Assembly (NCBI RefSeq): GCF_001667505.1
Contig: NZ_LZHZ01000034.1
Coordinates: 36,405-100,404, forward strand
DNA from: Mycobacterium sp. ACS1612
GTDB lineage: Bacteria > Actinomycetota > Actinomycetes > Mycobacteriales > Mycobacteriaceae
DNA length: 64,000 bases
Direction: 5' to 3'
Shown piece after piece: positions 17,673 to 27,240 of the stretch. A program made the position numbers and the translations under genes. Within the stretch, counting starts at the first letter, position 1; each line of letters opens with the position of its first letter. The notes below the pieces were generated by a model, which saw nothing but the letters and a program-made list of their open reading frames with translations, did no database searches and was not told the origin of the DNA.

Positions 17673-20600
17673 GTGGGTATGCGGCCCGCGGCGCGAATGC
17701 CGAAGCTGACACGACGTAGCCGGATTCTGATCGGGGTCGCCCTGGCGATCGTGCTGCTGTTGTTGTTTGGACCGCGGCTGGTCGACGCCTACGTCGACTG
17801 GCTGTGGTTCGGCGAACTCGGGTACCGCTCGGTGTTCACCACTAAGTTGCTCACCCGGCTCGTCGTCGGTCTGGTGGCGGGCCTGGTGATGGCCGCCATC
17901 GTCTTCGGTGCGCTCGCGCTGGCCTACCGCACTCGGCCCGTGTTCGTCCCGACCGCGGGCCCGAACGATCCGGTGGCCCGGTACCGGACCGCGGTGATGA
18001 CACGGCTGCGGCTGATCGGCATCGGGGTGCCGGTGGTCATCGGCGTCTTCACCGGCTTCTTCCTCCAGACGTACTGGGATCGCGTTCAGCTGTTCCTGCA
18101 CGGGGGCAGCTTCGGGGTGGCCGATCCGCAGTTCGGCAAGGACCTCGGCTTCTACGCGTTCGATCTGCCGTTCTACCGGCTGCTGCTCAGCTACCTCTTC
18201 GGTGCGGTGTTCATCGCGTTCATCGCCAACTTGGTGACGCATTACCTGTTCGGCGGCATCCGGCTGTCCGGACGTACCGGGGCGCTGAGCCGCTCGGCGC
18301 GCATCCAGCTGATCACGCTGGTCGGCATCCTGATGCTGCTCAAGGCGGTCGCGTACTGGTTCGACCGATACGAACTGCTGAGCCACGCCGACAGCCGCAA
18401 ACCGTTCACCGGCGCCGGCTACACCGACATCAACGCGGTGCTGCCCGCCAAACTCATCATGATGACCATCGCGGTGATCTGCGCGGTCGCCGTGTTCTCC
18501 GCGATTGTGTTGCGGGACTTGCGCATCCCGGCGATCGGGGTGGTGCTGCTGCTGCTGAGTTCGCTGATCGTGGGCTGGGGCTGGCCGACGATTGTCGAGC
18601 AAATCAGCGTCAAACCCAATGCAGCACAAAAGGAAAGCGACTACATCAGTCGAAGTATCACGGCCACTAGACAGGCGTACGGGTTGACGGCGGACACCGT
18701 CACCTACCGTGACTACAGCGGCAACGCGCAGACCAACGCGCAGCAGGTCGCCGCCGACCGCGCGACGACGTCGAACATCCGACTGCTCGACCCGACCATC
18801 GTCAGCCCGGCGTTCACCCAGTTTCAGCAGGGCAAAAACTTCTACTACTTCCCGGATCAGCTGTCGATCGACCGCTACAACGGACCCGACGGCAACCTGC
18901 GCGACTTCGTGGTCGCGGCGCGAGAGCTCAACCCAGACAGGCTGATCGACAACCAGCGGGACTGGATCAACCGGCACTTCGTTTACACCCACGGCAACGG
19001 ATTCATCGCCTCGCCGGCCAACACGGTCCGTGGCGTCGCCAACGACCCGAATCAGAACGGTGGCTATCCGGAGTTCCTCGCCAGTGTGGTGGGCGCCAAC
19101 GGCAGCGTGATCTCGCCGGGGCCTGCGCCGCTGGACCAGCCGCGGATCTACTTCGGCCCGGTCATCGCCAGCACCTCGGACGACTACGCGATCGTCGGCA
19201 AGAACGGCAACGACCGCGAATACGACTACGAGACCAACACCGAAACCAAGAACTACACCTACAGCGGTAAGGGTGGCGTCCCGATCGGCAACTGGTTGGC
19301 GCGTGCCGTATTCGCCGCCAAGTTCTCCGAGCGAAAACTGGTGTTCCCCAACCCAATCGGGCCCGACAGCAAGATCCTGTTCAATCGTGATCCCGCGCAG
19401 CGGGTGAAGGCCGTTGCGCCGTGGTTGACCACTGACACCAGTGTGTACCCGGCGATCGTCAACAAGCGGATGGTGTGGATCGTCGACGGCTACACCACAC
19501 TGGACAACTACCCGTACTCACAACTGACGTCGTTGTCGTCGGCCACTGCTGACTCCAACGAGGTGGCGGTCAACCGTCTTGCCCCCGACAAGATGGTGTC
19601 CTACATCCGCAACTCGGTGAAGGCCACCGTCGACGCCTACGACGGCACCGTCACGCTGTACGCACAGGACGAGAAGGACCCCGTGCTGCAGGCGTGGATG
19701 AAGGTGTTCCCGGGAACGGTGAAGCCCAAGAGCGACATCTCGCCGGAACTGCAGTCCCACCTGCGCTATCCCGAGGACCTGTTCAAGGTGCAGCGCAGTC
19801 TGTTGGCGAAGTATCACGTCAACGATCCGGTCACGTTCTTCTCGACGTCGGACTTCTGGGACGTGCCGCTGGACCCGAACCCGACCGCGAGCAGCTTCCA
19901 ACCGCCGTACTACATCGTCGCCAAAGACCTTGCATCCGACGACAATTCGGCTTCTTTCCAGCTGACCAGCGCGATGAACCGGTTCAGGCGCGACTTCCTG
20001 GCCGCCTACATCAGCGCGAGTTCGGATCCGGCCACGTACGGCAAGATCACGGTGTTGACGATTCCGGGTCAGGTCAACGGGCCCAAGCTGGCCAACAACG
20101 CGATCACCACGGACACCGCGGTCAGCCAGGACCTCGGTGTGATCGGGCGCGACAACCAGAACCGGATCCGGTGGGGCAATCTGCTGACGTTGCCGGTCGC
20201 GCAGGGCGGCCTGCTCTACGTCGAGCCGGTGTACGCGTCACCGGGGGCCAGCGACGCGGCGTCGTCGTATCCGCGATTGATCCGCGTGGCGATGATGTAC
20301 AACGACCGGGTTGGCTACGGCCCGACGGTCCGTGATGCGCTCACCGAGTTGTTCGGCCCCGGTGCCGATGCCACGGCGACCGGCCCGGCACCGGCCGGGC
20401 CGGTGAATGGACCCCCGCCTGCCTCCCCACCGCCGTCTGACGGCCAGCGGGCGGCAGCGCCGCCGCCCAGCCAAGGCCAGGCACCGGAGGTGCCCACTCC
20501 GATCGCGGTGCCGCCGAATGGCGGTGCGGCGCAGTTGTCAGCGGCCAAAGCCGCAGCGCTGCAAGAGGTCAACTCGGCGCTCGACAACATCCGGCAGGCG

Positions 20601-20684
20601 CAGCAGAGCGGTAACTTCGCCGACTACGGCCAGGCGCTGCAGCGCCTCGACGACGCGATGAAGCAGTACCAATCGGCCAAATGA
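17673..20684 (+). CDS. UPF0182 family membrane protein (Rv3193c-like)
   Basis: 1003 residues starting at GTG 17673 ([15 protein letters not shown]), matching the start I recall for M. tuberculosis Rv3193c. Seven hydrophobic segments occupy roughly the first 320 residues, followed by a large extracytoplasmic domain with conserved [26 protein letters not shown] sequence and [17 protein letters not shown], a Pro-rich linker (about 895-960) and a helical tail rich in Gln/Ala. Function is unknown; family members are single-copy and conserved across actinobacteria. The gene ends 84 bp before the initiator tRNA gene. Confidence 0.9.
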   Translation: MGMRPAARMPKLTRRSRILIGVALAIVLLLLFGPRLVDAYVDWLWFGELGYRSVFTTKLLTRLVVGLVAGLVMAAIVFGALALAYRTRPVFVPTAGPNDPVARYRTAVMTRLRLIGIGVPVVIGVFTGFFLQTYWDRVQLFLHGGSFGVADPQFGKDLGFYAFDLPFYRLLLSYLFGAVFIAFIANLVTHYLFGGIRLSGRTGALSRSARIQLITLVGILMLLKAVAYWFDRYELLSHADSRKPFTGAGYTDINAVLPAKLIMMTIAVICAVAVFSAIVLRDLRIPAIGVVLLLLSSLIVGWGWPTIVEQISVKPNAAQKESDYISRSITATRQAYGLTADTVTYRDYSGNAQTNAQQVAADRATTSNIRLLDPTIVSPAFTQFQQGKNFYYFPDQLSIDRYNGPDGNLRDFVVAARELNPDRLIDNQRDWINRHFVYTHGNGFIASPANTVRGVANDPNQNGGYPEFLASVVGANGSVISPGPAPLDQPRIYFGPVIASTSDDYAIVGKNGNDREYDYETNTETKNYTYSGKGGVPIGNWLARAVFAAKFSERKLVFPNPIGPDSKILFNRDPAQRVKAVAPWLTTDTSVYPAIVNKRMVWIVDGYTTLDNYPYSQLTSLSSATADSNEVAVNRLAPDKMVSYIRNSVKATVDAYDGTVTLYAQDEKDPVLQAWMKVFPGTVKPKSDISPELQSHLRYPEDLFKVQRSLLAKYHVNDPVTFFSTSDFWDVPLDPNPTASSFQPPYYIVAKDLASDDNSASFQLTSAMNRFRRDFLAAYISASSDPATYGKITVLTIPGQVNGPKLANNAITTDTAVSQDLGVIGRDNQNRIRWGNLLTLPVAQGGLLYVEPVYASPGASDAASSYPRLIRVAMMYNDRVGYGPTVRDALTELFGPGADATATGPAPAGPVNGPPPASPPPSDGQRAAAPPPSQGQAPEVPTPIAVPPNGGAAQLSAAKAAALQEVNSALDNIRQAQQSGNFADYGQALQRLDDAMKQYQSAK

Positions 20685-20768
20685 CCCGCCGGAATCTGCG
20701 TGTGCTGGCGGCGGATAGCAGGCGATTTGGAAGTGCGGCAGCGCCTTGGGTAACCTTGTGTTCACCGA

Positions 20769-20842
20769 CGCGGGGTGGAGCAGCTCGGTAGCTCGCTGGG
20801 CTCATAACCCAGAGGTCGCAGGTTCGAATCCTGTCCCCGCTA
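20769..20842 (+). tRNA. Initiator tRNA-fMet (CAT anticodon)
   Basis: A 74-nt cloverleaf with anticodon CAT. Two initiator hallmarks are visible: the C1-U72 mismatch at the top of the acceptor stem (5' CGCGGGG against CCCCGCT) and three consecutive G-C pairs at the base of the anticodon stem (CTGGG CTCATAA CCCAG). CCA is not encoded. The T arm is GCAGG TTCGAAT CCTGT with the expected pairing. The 3' part from the anticodon loop onward is duplicated at 30174, the other end of the genomic island, so this is the integration site; the complete copy stays on this side, next to its own promoter. Confidence 0.95.
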
Positions 20843-20880
20843 CTAAGTGGAACGGCCCCCGGAGATCACTCCGGGGGCCG
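20800..20880 (+). repeat. attL: left 81-bp direct repeat
   Basis: Starts at GCTCATAACCC in the tRNA anticodon loop and ends at CTCCGGGGGCCG in the terminator. Identical over 81 bases to 30174-30254; upstream and downstream bases differ at once (TGG before here, CTA before the other copy). Confidence 0.9.
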
Positions 20881-20882
20881 TT
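20851..20882 (+). terminator. Terminator of the tRNA-fMet gene
   Basis: Fourteen-base-pair perfect hairpin AACGGCCCCCGGAG / CTCCGGGGGCCGTT with an ATCA loop, eight bases after the tRNA 3' end. The U-tract is weak (TTCTCGT), as is common for mycobacterial terminators. Confidence 0.7.
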
Positions 20883-20938
20883 CTCGTGCCATTTGGGAAC
20901 GGATTTGTGAACATGAGGCTTGCTAACGACCTTTATGG

Positions 20939-20984
20939 TGTCTCGGGACATCGTTGACACTTTTGTCTCGGGACATCGCTGACA
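20939..20984. repeat. Tandem pair of 21-bp IS-end-like repeats
   Basis: Two direct copies, 20939-20959 and 20964-20984, of a sequence beginning TGTCTCGGGACATCG and ending TGACA, with a single T/C difference and a 4-bp gap. They abut the C-terminal end of the transposase remnant and look like the terminal repeat of an IS481-type element. Confidence 0.6.
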
Positions 20985-21079
20985 GTCATGATGCCGGTTT
21001 GGGTTCGCGTTTGCCGTGGTTCCTGGCTTGCGTTGACCGTTCTGGTATCGGCGGTTGGGGTTGGCGGTGAGTTCACGCA

Positions 21080-21340
21080 CTACGTGGTTCCGCTGAAGAC
21101 GACGACGTGGGTGCCGTCGCAGATCGTGTCGCAGGTGTGTCCGCTCCATCGGCGTCCGACGTTGATGACGTAGGGCCCGACGACCGCGGCCGCGGTCCGG
21201 CCCGGTGAACGCAGCGGCCGTCGCGACCGTTCTCCAAGTCCGGCCAGGCCGCTCTCACCGAAACGGCGCTGGTAATTGTAAAACGTCTGTCGACTGATCT
21301 GATGCTCACGGCAGAGCGCTAGTAGACTGAGCCCTTCATG
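21080..21340 (-). pseudogene. IS481-type transposase remnant, internally deleted
   Basis: The minus strand reads EGLSLLALCREHQISRQTFY then NYQRRFGESGLAGLGERSR, the helix-turn-helix N-terminus of IS481-family transposases. It then jumps directly to VINVGRRWSGHTCDTICDGT and VVVFSGTT, which resembles the far C-terminal region, before a stop at 21080. The whole DDE catalytic core is therefore missing. After the stop, another frame continues HVVRELTANPNRRYQ, so a frameshift is also present. The start codon is lost at the junction with the excisionase-like gene. Confidence 0.7.
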
Positions 21341-21518
21341 ACGCCATCAGCTCACGCAGCCCGGCGGTCACGATGTACACCCGGCCGCCTAGCCGTCGAA
21401 CCGGCAGCTCGCCGGAGGCCACGAGGCGATACGCTGCAGCCCGGCTGATTTCCAACAGCTGCGCCGCCCGAGGTACCGCGAGCAGAAGTGGGAACTCGTT
21501 GAACACGTTGTCTTCCAA
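21336..21518 (-). CDS. Excisionase-like helix-turn-helix protein
   Basis: 60 residues with the MerR/excisionase-type winged-helix pattern: LLAVPRAAQLLEISRAAAYR followed by LVASGELPVRRLGGRVYIV. Small proteins of this fold act as recombination directionality factors (Xis) or regulators in actinobacterial integrative elements. Its position about 0.5 kb inside attL fits an Xis, but the integrase it would serve is absent. A simple DNA-binding regulator is an equally possible role. Confidence 0.65.
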   Translation of the reverse strand: MEDNVFNEFPLLLAVPRAAQLLEISRAAAYRLVASGELPVRRLGGRVYIVTAGLRELMAS

Positions 21519-22024
21519 TTTGATTCACCACCTTCGAAGTGGATCGCCTGGCAGATGCGCAGCAGGCGCGGTGTGAGGTTGTCGCTCAACAAGCTCTGAG
21601 CCGGATGGGCGTCGGTCGCCTAGGTCGAATCGAGGCTGCCAACACAACTGTAATTCTCCGCAGTGACAACTCCGTACGGTGTTTTCGCGCTGCGTTCTAC
21701 CGTATCCGCCTGGCCCGTCACGCCCGTCGACTGGACGGACGATCGCGCAGTCGAGAGCGCTGACTCATTGCTCCTTCATTCATTAACCACTCCGTCGACA
21801 AGCACCATCACAGCTCCTCGCCTCCACAGTGTCACCGCATCTCAAAACCATTGTCTTCGTTGCACTTACACGGAACCGTTCCATCTTGTCTCACCCCTAC
21901 CACACTCCGAAATTTCCGTCTGGCACATTTGTACAGGGGTGCGAGAATGGTTGTGGCACAGCAGGTGCCGCAACCTCGGTCGCCGGATTCGGTGCGCCGG
22001 GGTCACCATGCGTTAGGTGCAACA
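21519..22024. other. Non-coding, lower-GC stretch in the island
   Basis: No convincing gene. Base composition is clearly more A/T-rich than the flanking core (for example around 21770-21900), and open frames here are short with no recognisable motif. It may hold the upstream region of the excisionase-like gene and of the relaxase remnant. Confidence 0.5.
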
Positions 22025-22330
22025 GTGTTGACGATCTCCAAGCTCAAGCGGTGGTCGATCAACTACTACATCGACACCGCCCAGAGCGCCGAAACGGCCA
22101 CCCGGGATCTCGCACGGGTCGTGGGCGGTTTGGGAGACTACTCCGAGCGCGAGACCCGTACCCCGACATGGCTGCTGGCCGGTGAGACCCACAGTGTCGC
22201 GAAACTGGTCGGGCCCAGCGACATCAGCAGGCCGGGGGACAGGCCGCCCCGGCCGTGGTGGCTCGCTGGATAGGTCGTCGTCTCACTCCGATGGGCGGGG
22301 CCGGGCGACATGGAACAGCTTGTCGCAGTC
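22025..22330 (+). pseudogene. MobF (TrwC-type) conjugative relaxase remnant
   Basis: From GTG 22025 the frame reads VLTISKLKRWSINYYIDTAQ, then LGDYSERETRTPTWLLAGET and HSVAKLVG, the conserved N-terminus of MobF relaxases in actinobacterial conjugative elements (catalytic Tyr pair expected in the NYY region). The frame ends at 22273; a neighbouring frame continues VVARWIGRRLTPMGG, corresponding to the next relaxase segment, so a frameshift broke the gene. No helicase half remains. The fragment is direct evidence that the island derives from a conjugative or mobilisable element. Confidence 0.65.
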
Positions 22331-23335
22331 GCTACACTCCCACAGTCGCGTCCTGCCGGCCCGGGAGTCGTCTACTGGATAGGTGTTCGCGCTGCCTCAG
22401 CGAGCGCATCTCGGCGCCGACTGATCCACCATCAAATTATCGGCCCATCCGACATCCCGTTCGTGCTGCGCAACGCCGGCCCGCTACCCGCTGCTGTTCG
22501 AGGGAACGGATCGGGTGGCGGACCGACTGGGGGCGGCGTTCCGCGGGCCAGGCTCGCTGCTGAACTCTCAGGGTCACCCCGTCGAACGCCTCCACGCCGA
22601 ACCGGGACGTGACCAACCCCAGCGCCGACGCTGACGGGCGCATTCCCACCGTAAGCGAGCTGGAAACGCCGAAACACGTCCACGCGCGTCGTCTCATCGC
22701 GGATCAGTCCGCGCAATTCGGTTAACGCCCATCGTCGACGCGACCGACACGTCGAGAGGACTCTTGGTGCCCATTGAGATTTCGCCGCTACCCCCGACCG
22801 GCGCTGTCGCGTCGAGTAGATCATCGACTGCTTGACGCAGTAGCCACCCCTACGGCGCGCGAACCGGTGGCGTGCTGAAATTGCAGGCTTAATGCCTCGC
22901 CGCACGCTGACGTGGTATCCGCTCTGTGGGTCCGCCGCCAGATCAGCGCCCACGATAGACATTGCCCGTTGCCCTGACCACCTTTGGAAATCCAATACGG
23001 CGACTAGTGGCCGAGGAGGACGCAATCGAGCCCACGGAGGTTGGCTCTATTCAATGCGCGTACAAGGCCCGAAGGACCTAGCTAGGGTTTTTGTTGTCGG
23101 GCTCTAGAAGATGGGCTGAGACAGTATCGCTGGTCCATCCGACCAGGAGCCGTGAAAGCGGCGGCAACATTGTGCACCGCCGCGACCAAGTTGACTGCGC
23201 TTTGCTCAGTCCACCGGCCGCGGTGGTGCCACCTGCGGCGTCAGGCGAAGAAGATACGCATGCGCTGGGTGCCTATCTCTTATCTCCGGCAGTTCGCACG
23301 CTGTGGCCAGGCCAATCACCGGTCAGCGTGGAGTA
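22331..23335. other. About 1 kb without a recognisable gene
   Basis: Open frames exist on both strands (for example minus 22432-23025) but are Arg/Ser/Pro-rich with no domain, ribosome-binding site or start support. One plus-strand frame near 22490-22600 reads RYPLLFEGTDRVADRLGAAF, which looks protein-like and may be a further degraded gene fragment. Otherwise nothing is seen. Confidence 0.4.
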
Positions 23336-24052
23336 TCAGGCGATCGAAGTCCGATGGAGGCGGTGATCTGGTCCGCGGGCGACGACCTCTGCTGCGACGT
23401 CAGCTACCCGTGTATTGGAGTTTTGGGAAACTCTGACCAACAACTCGAACGCTCGCACTGGATCGACATCGAATCGTTCCATGATCATGCCTTTGGCTTG
23501 ACCGATGGTGTCTCGGCGGGCCAGTGCCGACCGAAACTCAAGCTCCTTGTTGTGAGCTATGAGCGCAGTCGCGGCGTGGGTGGCGATTATCGCGGCCAAT
23601 GCTTCGGCTTGCATGGTGAAGGCGTTGCGTTTAAGGCCGAACAAATTCATGGCGGCGCGGCGCGGCCCGTGGGTGTAGAGCTGAAACGATAGGACACTGT
23701 GAACCCCGGCTGCGACAGCGGACTTACCGAAACGGGGCCACCTGGGATCGTTACTGAGGTCGTCGCATCGCACCAATGTTTCGCCGTCCATCGCGTCCAC
23801 ACAGGGGCCTTCGTGGAAGTCCTGCTGGAAGGCGTCGATTCTTGGAGGCAGCGGCGAGGTCGCTGCCACTGACTCGAACCCGTCAGGGGCTGAAAACATC
23901 AGGATATCCGCGCTGTCGATGCCGGGAATAAGGCGCACGGCGGCCTGCGTCACGCCCGAGAGGGTGACGTCCAAATCTGTTGAGCCAGCGTATTTTTCGG
24001 TGATATTACTCATCGTCTGGCGAAGCATGTCCGCGAACTGGTTGTCGACCAT
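23336..24052 (-). CDS. GAF-ANTAR domain regulator
   Basis: 238 residues from ATG 24052 (MVDNQFADMLRQ). N-terminal GAF domain (about 15-165: VTLSGVTQAAVRLIPGIDSA, DILMFSAPDGF, DGETLVRCDDLSNDPRWPRF) and a C-terminal ANTAR domain (about 170-232: RRDTIGQAKGMIMERF, AFELLVRVSQNSN, VADVAAEVV). ANTAR proteins bind paired hexaloop hairpins in nascent RNA and cause antitermination; GAF supplies signal input. Mycobacteria carry several such proteins. No obvious hairpin-pair target was identified nearby. It appears intact, unlike much of the island. Confidence 0.85.
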   Translation of the reverse strand: MVDNQFADMLRQTMSNITEKYAGSTDLDVTLSGVTQAAVRLIPGIDSADILMFSAPDGFESVAATSPLPPRIDAFQQDFHEGPCVDAMDGETLVRCDDLSNDPRWPRFGKSAVAAGVHSVLSFQLYTHGPRRAAMNLFGLKRNAFTMQAEALAAIIATHAATALIAHNKELEFRSALARRDTIGQAKGMIMERFDVDPVRAFELLVRVSQNSNTRVADVAAEVVARGPDHRLHRTSIA

Positions 24053-24301
24053 GGGTGGCCGCCTATCACTTGCGAGTGAAGCGAGGCGGGCAGGGGCGGT
24101 CCCGTAGATGGGACCTTGATACAAGTTCGCAACGCACGGCTATCTGCCGTCCCCATGCTGAGCCTACTCCGGCCGTGGACAACCGTTGGCCGAAGCGGCA
24201 AACCCGATTCATCGACAAACTCGATTGACCGGCGCCGTTGGCAGGAGAATCCTGGGGGTAGTCGCCGGACGCAGCCAACCCATCAGGCGAGGTGGAGGGT
24301 A

Positions 24302-24577
24302 ATGAGTTCTGAACATGCAACAGAGCAGGTGCCGCTGGCAGAGGTCCAGGAGGGCGACACGATCCAGGATCCCCAGTCCGGTCAGTGGTTCACCGTCACC
24401 CGAACGGCGGATGGCACAACCACTGTCACCAATAAGCACTCAGATGGCGATACGACGGTCATCGAGGGATATCGCGTCTACTACGGCGACGAACGACAAG
24501 GTGAGCAGGTCGATTCCCGATGCGTCATCGATTCCCGGTCCACGACAGGCCTCATCACCCGCCAGGTGCGAGAGTGA
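24302..24577 (+). CDS. Hypothetical small protein (91 aa)
   Basis: Begins MSSEHATEQVPLAEVQEGDT at ATG 24302 with a purine-rich GGTGGAGGG seven to ten bases ahead. The body is a compact run of beta-strand-like, Thr/Val-rich segments (QWFTVTRTADGTTTVTNK, TTVIEGYRVYYGDE) suggesting a small beta-fold; no Cys pair beyond one Cys, no signal peptide. I do not recognise the family. Divergent from the GAF-ANTAR gene by 250 bp. Confidence 0.55.
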   Translation: MSSEHATEQVPLAEVQEGDTIQDPQSGQWFTVTRTADGTTTVTNKHSDGDTTVIEGYRVYYGDERQGEQVDSRCVIDSRSTTGLITRQVRE

Positions 24578-25409
24578 TCGCGAGCGCCCACGCGACCGGT
24601 TAGACCCTGCCGAGTAGGCGTCTGAGCCGACCCCGATTGGTCAACGGATTGCTGAACGAGAATTCTGTGAGACCGTCGAGACCAGGCCAGTCATGCGTGA
24701 CACAAGCTTTCACCGGCACGGACCGTTCGGTGTGCTCGCTTTCAGTTGCCGTTCATTCGGCGAGAACGAGCCAGATCCGACCGGAATCGGCCAGTCGCCA
24801 CGAAATGTCAGTCACAGCCATATCGCCTGTGTTGCAAGAAGTCTCGATATTGCATGAGGGTTTTGCGCGGATTGCAGTTTGGTCATCCATAGTATGCGGC
24901 CTGGAGTGCGCGGCTGCCCAGCGATGGGGCACTTGGACCGTGGACGCGCGTGGATGCCTCCCGCTCAGAGGCTGCCATTGTGGTGATCGGTGCGGCCGGC
25001 GCCCCCAAGGCCATGCCGCTGCGCGAACGGCCGCAGCCGAGCCTTGACCGCTCCCGACGCACCGCACAACCGGCCGCTATCAGGAAAGGCCCACTGTAGG
25101 CGGGACAATGGGCTGACCCGCCACCCGCTCAACGATAGAGTGCTCGCCACTCCGCTCGTAGCCGCGCGACTTCTTCTGTGATCGCCAATGAAACGGACTT
25201 GCACCGTGGACGGCTACCGCAGTTCTTAGCTTGGAGTGGCCCTGGATCGTCTCTCTTACCAATTCGGACGATGTAGGTCGGGTGTACGCAAAGGTGCCGG
25301 CGTCACCATTGAATTTCCCTGTAACCGAGCATCCTGACTTGCGATCGAGCCGCTCGATGCCGCCAACCTACACCCTTGTCCATCGCGCGGTCGGCACCCG
25401 GCGGTGTTG
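24578..25409. other. About 0.8 kb without a supported gene
   Basis: Short frames on both strands lack start signals, motifs or a coherent codon pattern. A frame near 24960-25098 reads AAIVVIGAAGAPKAMPLRER and may be a fragment, but it has no support beyond composition. Nothing else is seen. Confidence 0.4.
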
Positions 25410-26225
25410 TCAGCCGATCGAGGTCAGTTGGTCGATCGAGTCTTTCGGAAGGTCTCCGTCAACGACTGCCGTCACCTCGAACTTGCTCAGATTGATTGCG
25501 CCCTTGTGGTTGTCGAGGAACGCGGTATCGGCGGCGTCACGCCCGGTGGCGATGCGCACAAGCGTCTGTCGCGGCGCCAGCAGCGTGGCGTCGACCACCC
25601 GCCACCGTCCCTCGACGAAAGCCTCGGCCACCGCATGGAAGTCCATCGGAGACAACCCCGGCGCATAAACGGAGACAAGTCGGGCCGGCACGTTCACCGC
25701 GCGCAGCAGCGCCACCACCAGGTGGGCGAAGTCGCGGCACACTCCTTCGCCTGCGAGGAGCGTGTCAACGGCGCCGTCGATGGGGTCGCTGGATCCGGGC
25801 ACGTAATTCAGCCGAGTGCCAACCCATGAGGACACCTTCTCTAACAGAGTCGTCGAGTCGATGTACTGACCGAATTCGGTAGCTGCGAAGCCGAAGAACT
25901 TGTCGGCCTCGGCGTACCGGCTCGGGCGCAGGTACATCGACAAGTCGTACGCGGTCACCGGCGCCGGATCCGTCCGTCCCACAATGGTGGAACTGTATTC
26001 GACCTTCAGCACACCCGCCTGCACGTCCAGCTTGTGGATCCGGTTTCCGTGCGCGCCGCTGATTTCCTGAGGCGCCACGCTTGTGCCGTCCAAGTCGAAT
26101 GTCAACGCCTCGGCGACGGCGGCACCGGGGTGCGGTGCCACCGCGATCTGGAATTCCAACGTCGATGCTGCAGTGACCTCGACCTCGAGTTGCGCGGCGA
26201 CCTCTCGCCTCATGTGCTGTGTCAC
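25410..26225 (-). CDS. Transglutaminase-like cysteine protease family protein
   Basis: 271 residues. An N-terminal beta-rich domain (about 1-120) precedes a transglutaminase core with the catalytic Cys in LLAGEGVCRDFAHL, His in SPMDFHAVAEAFVEG and Asp in RWRVVDAT, the Cys-His-Asp triad order of the family. Start taken at GTG 26225 because it overlaps the stop of the upstream 44-codon gene as GTGA; an ATG at 26213 is an alternative. Bacterial homologues are usually peptidases of unknown substrate. It is the last gene of a small coupled set. Confidence 0.8.
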   Translation of the reverse strand: MTQHMRREVAAQLEVEVTAASTLEFQIAVAPHPGAAVAEALTFDLDGTSVAPQEISGAHGNRIHKLDVQAGVLKVEYSSTIVGRTDPAPVTAYDLSMYLRPSRYAEADKFFGFAATEFGQYIDSTTLLEKVSSWVGTRLNYVPGSSDPIDGAVDTLLAGEGVCRDFAHLVVALLRAVNVPARLVSVYAPGLSPMDFHAVAEAFVEGRWRVVDATLLAPRQTLVRIATGRDAADTAFLDNHKGAINLSKFEVTAVVDGDLPKDSIDQLTSIG

Positions 26226-26356
26226 CGGTTCCGTGCGGTTGACTGCTTCTCGGGACGGTCCGAGAACATCGGAAACTCAACGGGTTCCGAATCATGCTCG
26301 GGGTTCGAGGCCGACTCCGGTTCTTCAGGATGTGAAAACAGATCGTTCGATGTCAT
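26222..26356 (-). CDS. 44-aa acidic small protein, coupled to the transglutaminase gene
   Basis: ATG 26356 is preceded by GAGGATCC, and the stop overlaps the next start as GTGA. The product starts MTSNDLFSHPEEPESA and is strongly acidic and Ser/Pro-rich with no predicted fold. The coupling and ribosome-binding site are the main support; the coding claim is moderate. Confidence 0.45.
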   Translation of the reverse strand: MTSNDLFSHPEEPESASNPEHDSEPVEFPMFSDRPEKQSTARNR

Positions 26357-26400
26357 AAGGATCCTCAAATTGGGCTCAGATTGGCGTTCGTCGACGTCGG

Positions 26401-26595
26401 CTAGACCCAGAACTTTGTCTTGAACCTTTTCTGGTCGCCTTCGACGTCGGTCCACTGCCCGGCCGCGTAGCTGTAGGGCTGTCTGACGCCGGTGCGGAGG
26501 ACGTCGAGACTGCCGTCGTGATGCTTGATGTAGACGTCACCGAAACGCATGAACTGGTCGGTGCCGCCACCGGCGAGCGTCACTTTGACCGTCAT
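26401..26595 (-). CDS. Hypothetical 64-aa protein
   Basis: Starts MTVKVTLAGGGTDQFMRFGD and ends KRFKTKFWV; beta-rich with several aromatic residues (VYIKHHDGSLDVLR, YSYAAGQW). ATG 26595 overlaps the stop of the upstream DUF5994 gene as ATGA, so it is translationally coupled and very likely real. No family recognised. Confidence 0.6.
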   Translation of the reverse strand: MTVKVTLAGGGTDQFMRFGDVYIKHHDGSLDVLRTGVRQPYSYAAGQWTDVEGDQKRFKTKFWV

Positions 26596-27110
26596 GAACG
26601 AACACCCCTCGCCCGGTGACGAAATGTCGGGCGGCGATAGTCGTCAGAGGCTTTTCCGTCGTGCGCCCCGATCGCGAGCAGGTCGGCGACCGGCGTAGCG
26701 TCGTTCGGTGCAGCCGCGGTCATCATCGCCTCGTGCGCGATATCCGGATCAGTATGTGGAGGCACCACCAGCAGCAGGATCTTCTCGCGGTTCAGCCCCA
26801 GTACTTGGAGGGTATTGGCCGGCTGTATCCGGTAGCCGTCGAGTCGGACGGCTCGCCCGCCGGTGATCAGTCGCTTCGGCATCTTCGCCCATTCGGCCAG
26901 GTTGTACAGGACGCGGTCCACTGTGCCGAGGCGCACCGAAAGCACCGCCAGCAGATCCGGCAGCTCAGCTGTCAGATCATCCGTTAGCGGCCACCACGCC
27001 CCGTCCACATGCCCGGATATCGGCGCCTTGGGCTTCAACCGCAACCGCGGTGTGTGTTCTGGTCCTGCGTGCCGCCCGTTGGAGTCGGACCGGCTTTCGT
27101 GTCGTGTCAT
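26592..27110 (-). CDS. DUF5994 family protein, copy 1
   Basis: 172 residues from ATG 27110 (MTRHESRSDSNGRH). Conserved block RLRLKPKAP then HVDGAWWPLTDDLTAELPDL, followed by YNLAEWAKMPKRL, GGRAVRLDGYRIQPANTL and LLLVVPPHTDP, as expected for the actinobacterial DUF5994 family of unknown function. The frame continues upstream to 27188 without homology. It leads the coupled set DUF5994 - 64 aa - 44 aa - transglutaminase. A second, more divergent DUF5994 gene lies at 28049 on the other strand. Confidence 0.7.
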   Translation of the reverse strand: MTRHESRSDSNGRHAGPEHTPRLRLKPKAPISGHVDGAWWPLTDDLTAELPDLLAVLSVRLGTVDRVLYNLAEWAKMPKRLITGGRAVRLDGYRIQPANTLQVLGLNREKILLLVVPPHTDPDIAHEAMMTAAAPNDATPVADLLAIGAHDGKASDDYRRPTFRHRARGVRS

Positions 27111-27240
27111 GACGACACTCCCGTCTTGACCGCAGTACGGCCATCCACTCGAGTCGGCAACGGCGCGATCTGAACTGTCGCGCACCACATACCACCGACT
27201 CTTTGCATCACATCCAGAGTGGACATGATGCCAGCTCTAC

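Noticed and set aside
17550..18992. A 480-codon minus-strand open frame opposite the UPF0182 gene
   Set aside because: Gln/His/Asp-rich shadow of the membrane protein, with no start support or domain.
20802..21149. A minus-strand frame ending VAGTGFEPATSGL
   Set aside because: The end is an antisense translation of the tRNA gene; only its middle part overlaps a genuine IS remnant, reported separately.
22432..23025. A 197-codon minus-strand frame in the island
   Set aside because: Arg-rich with no motif or ribosome-binding site and unlike the codon pattern of the supported genes.
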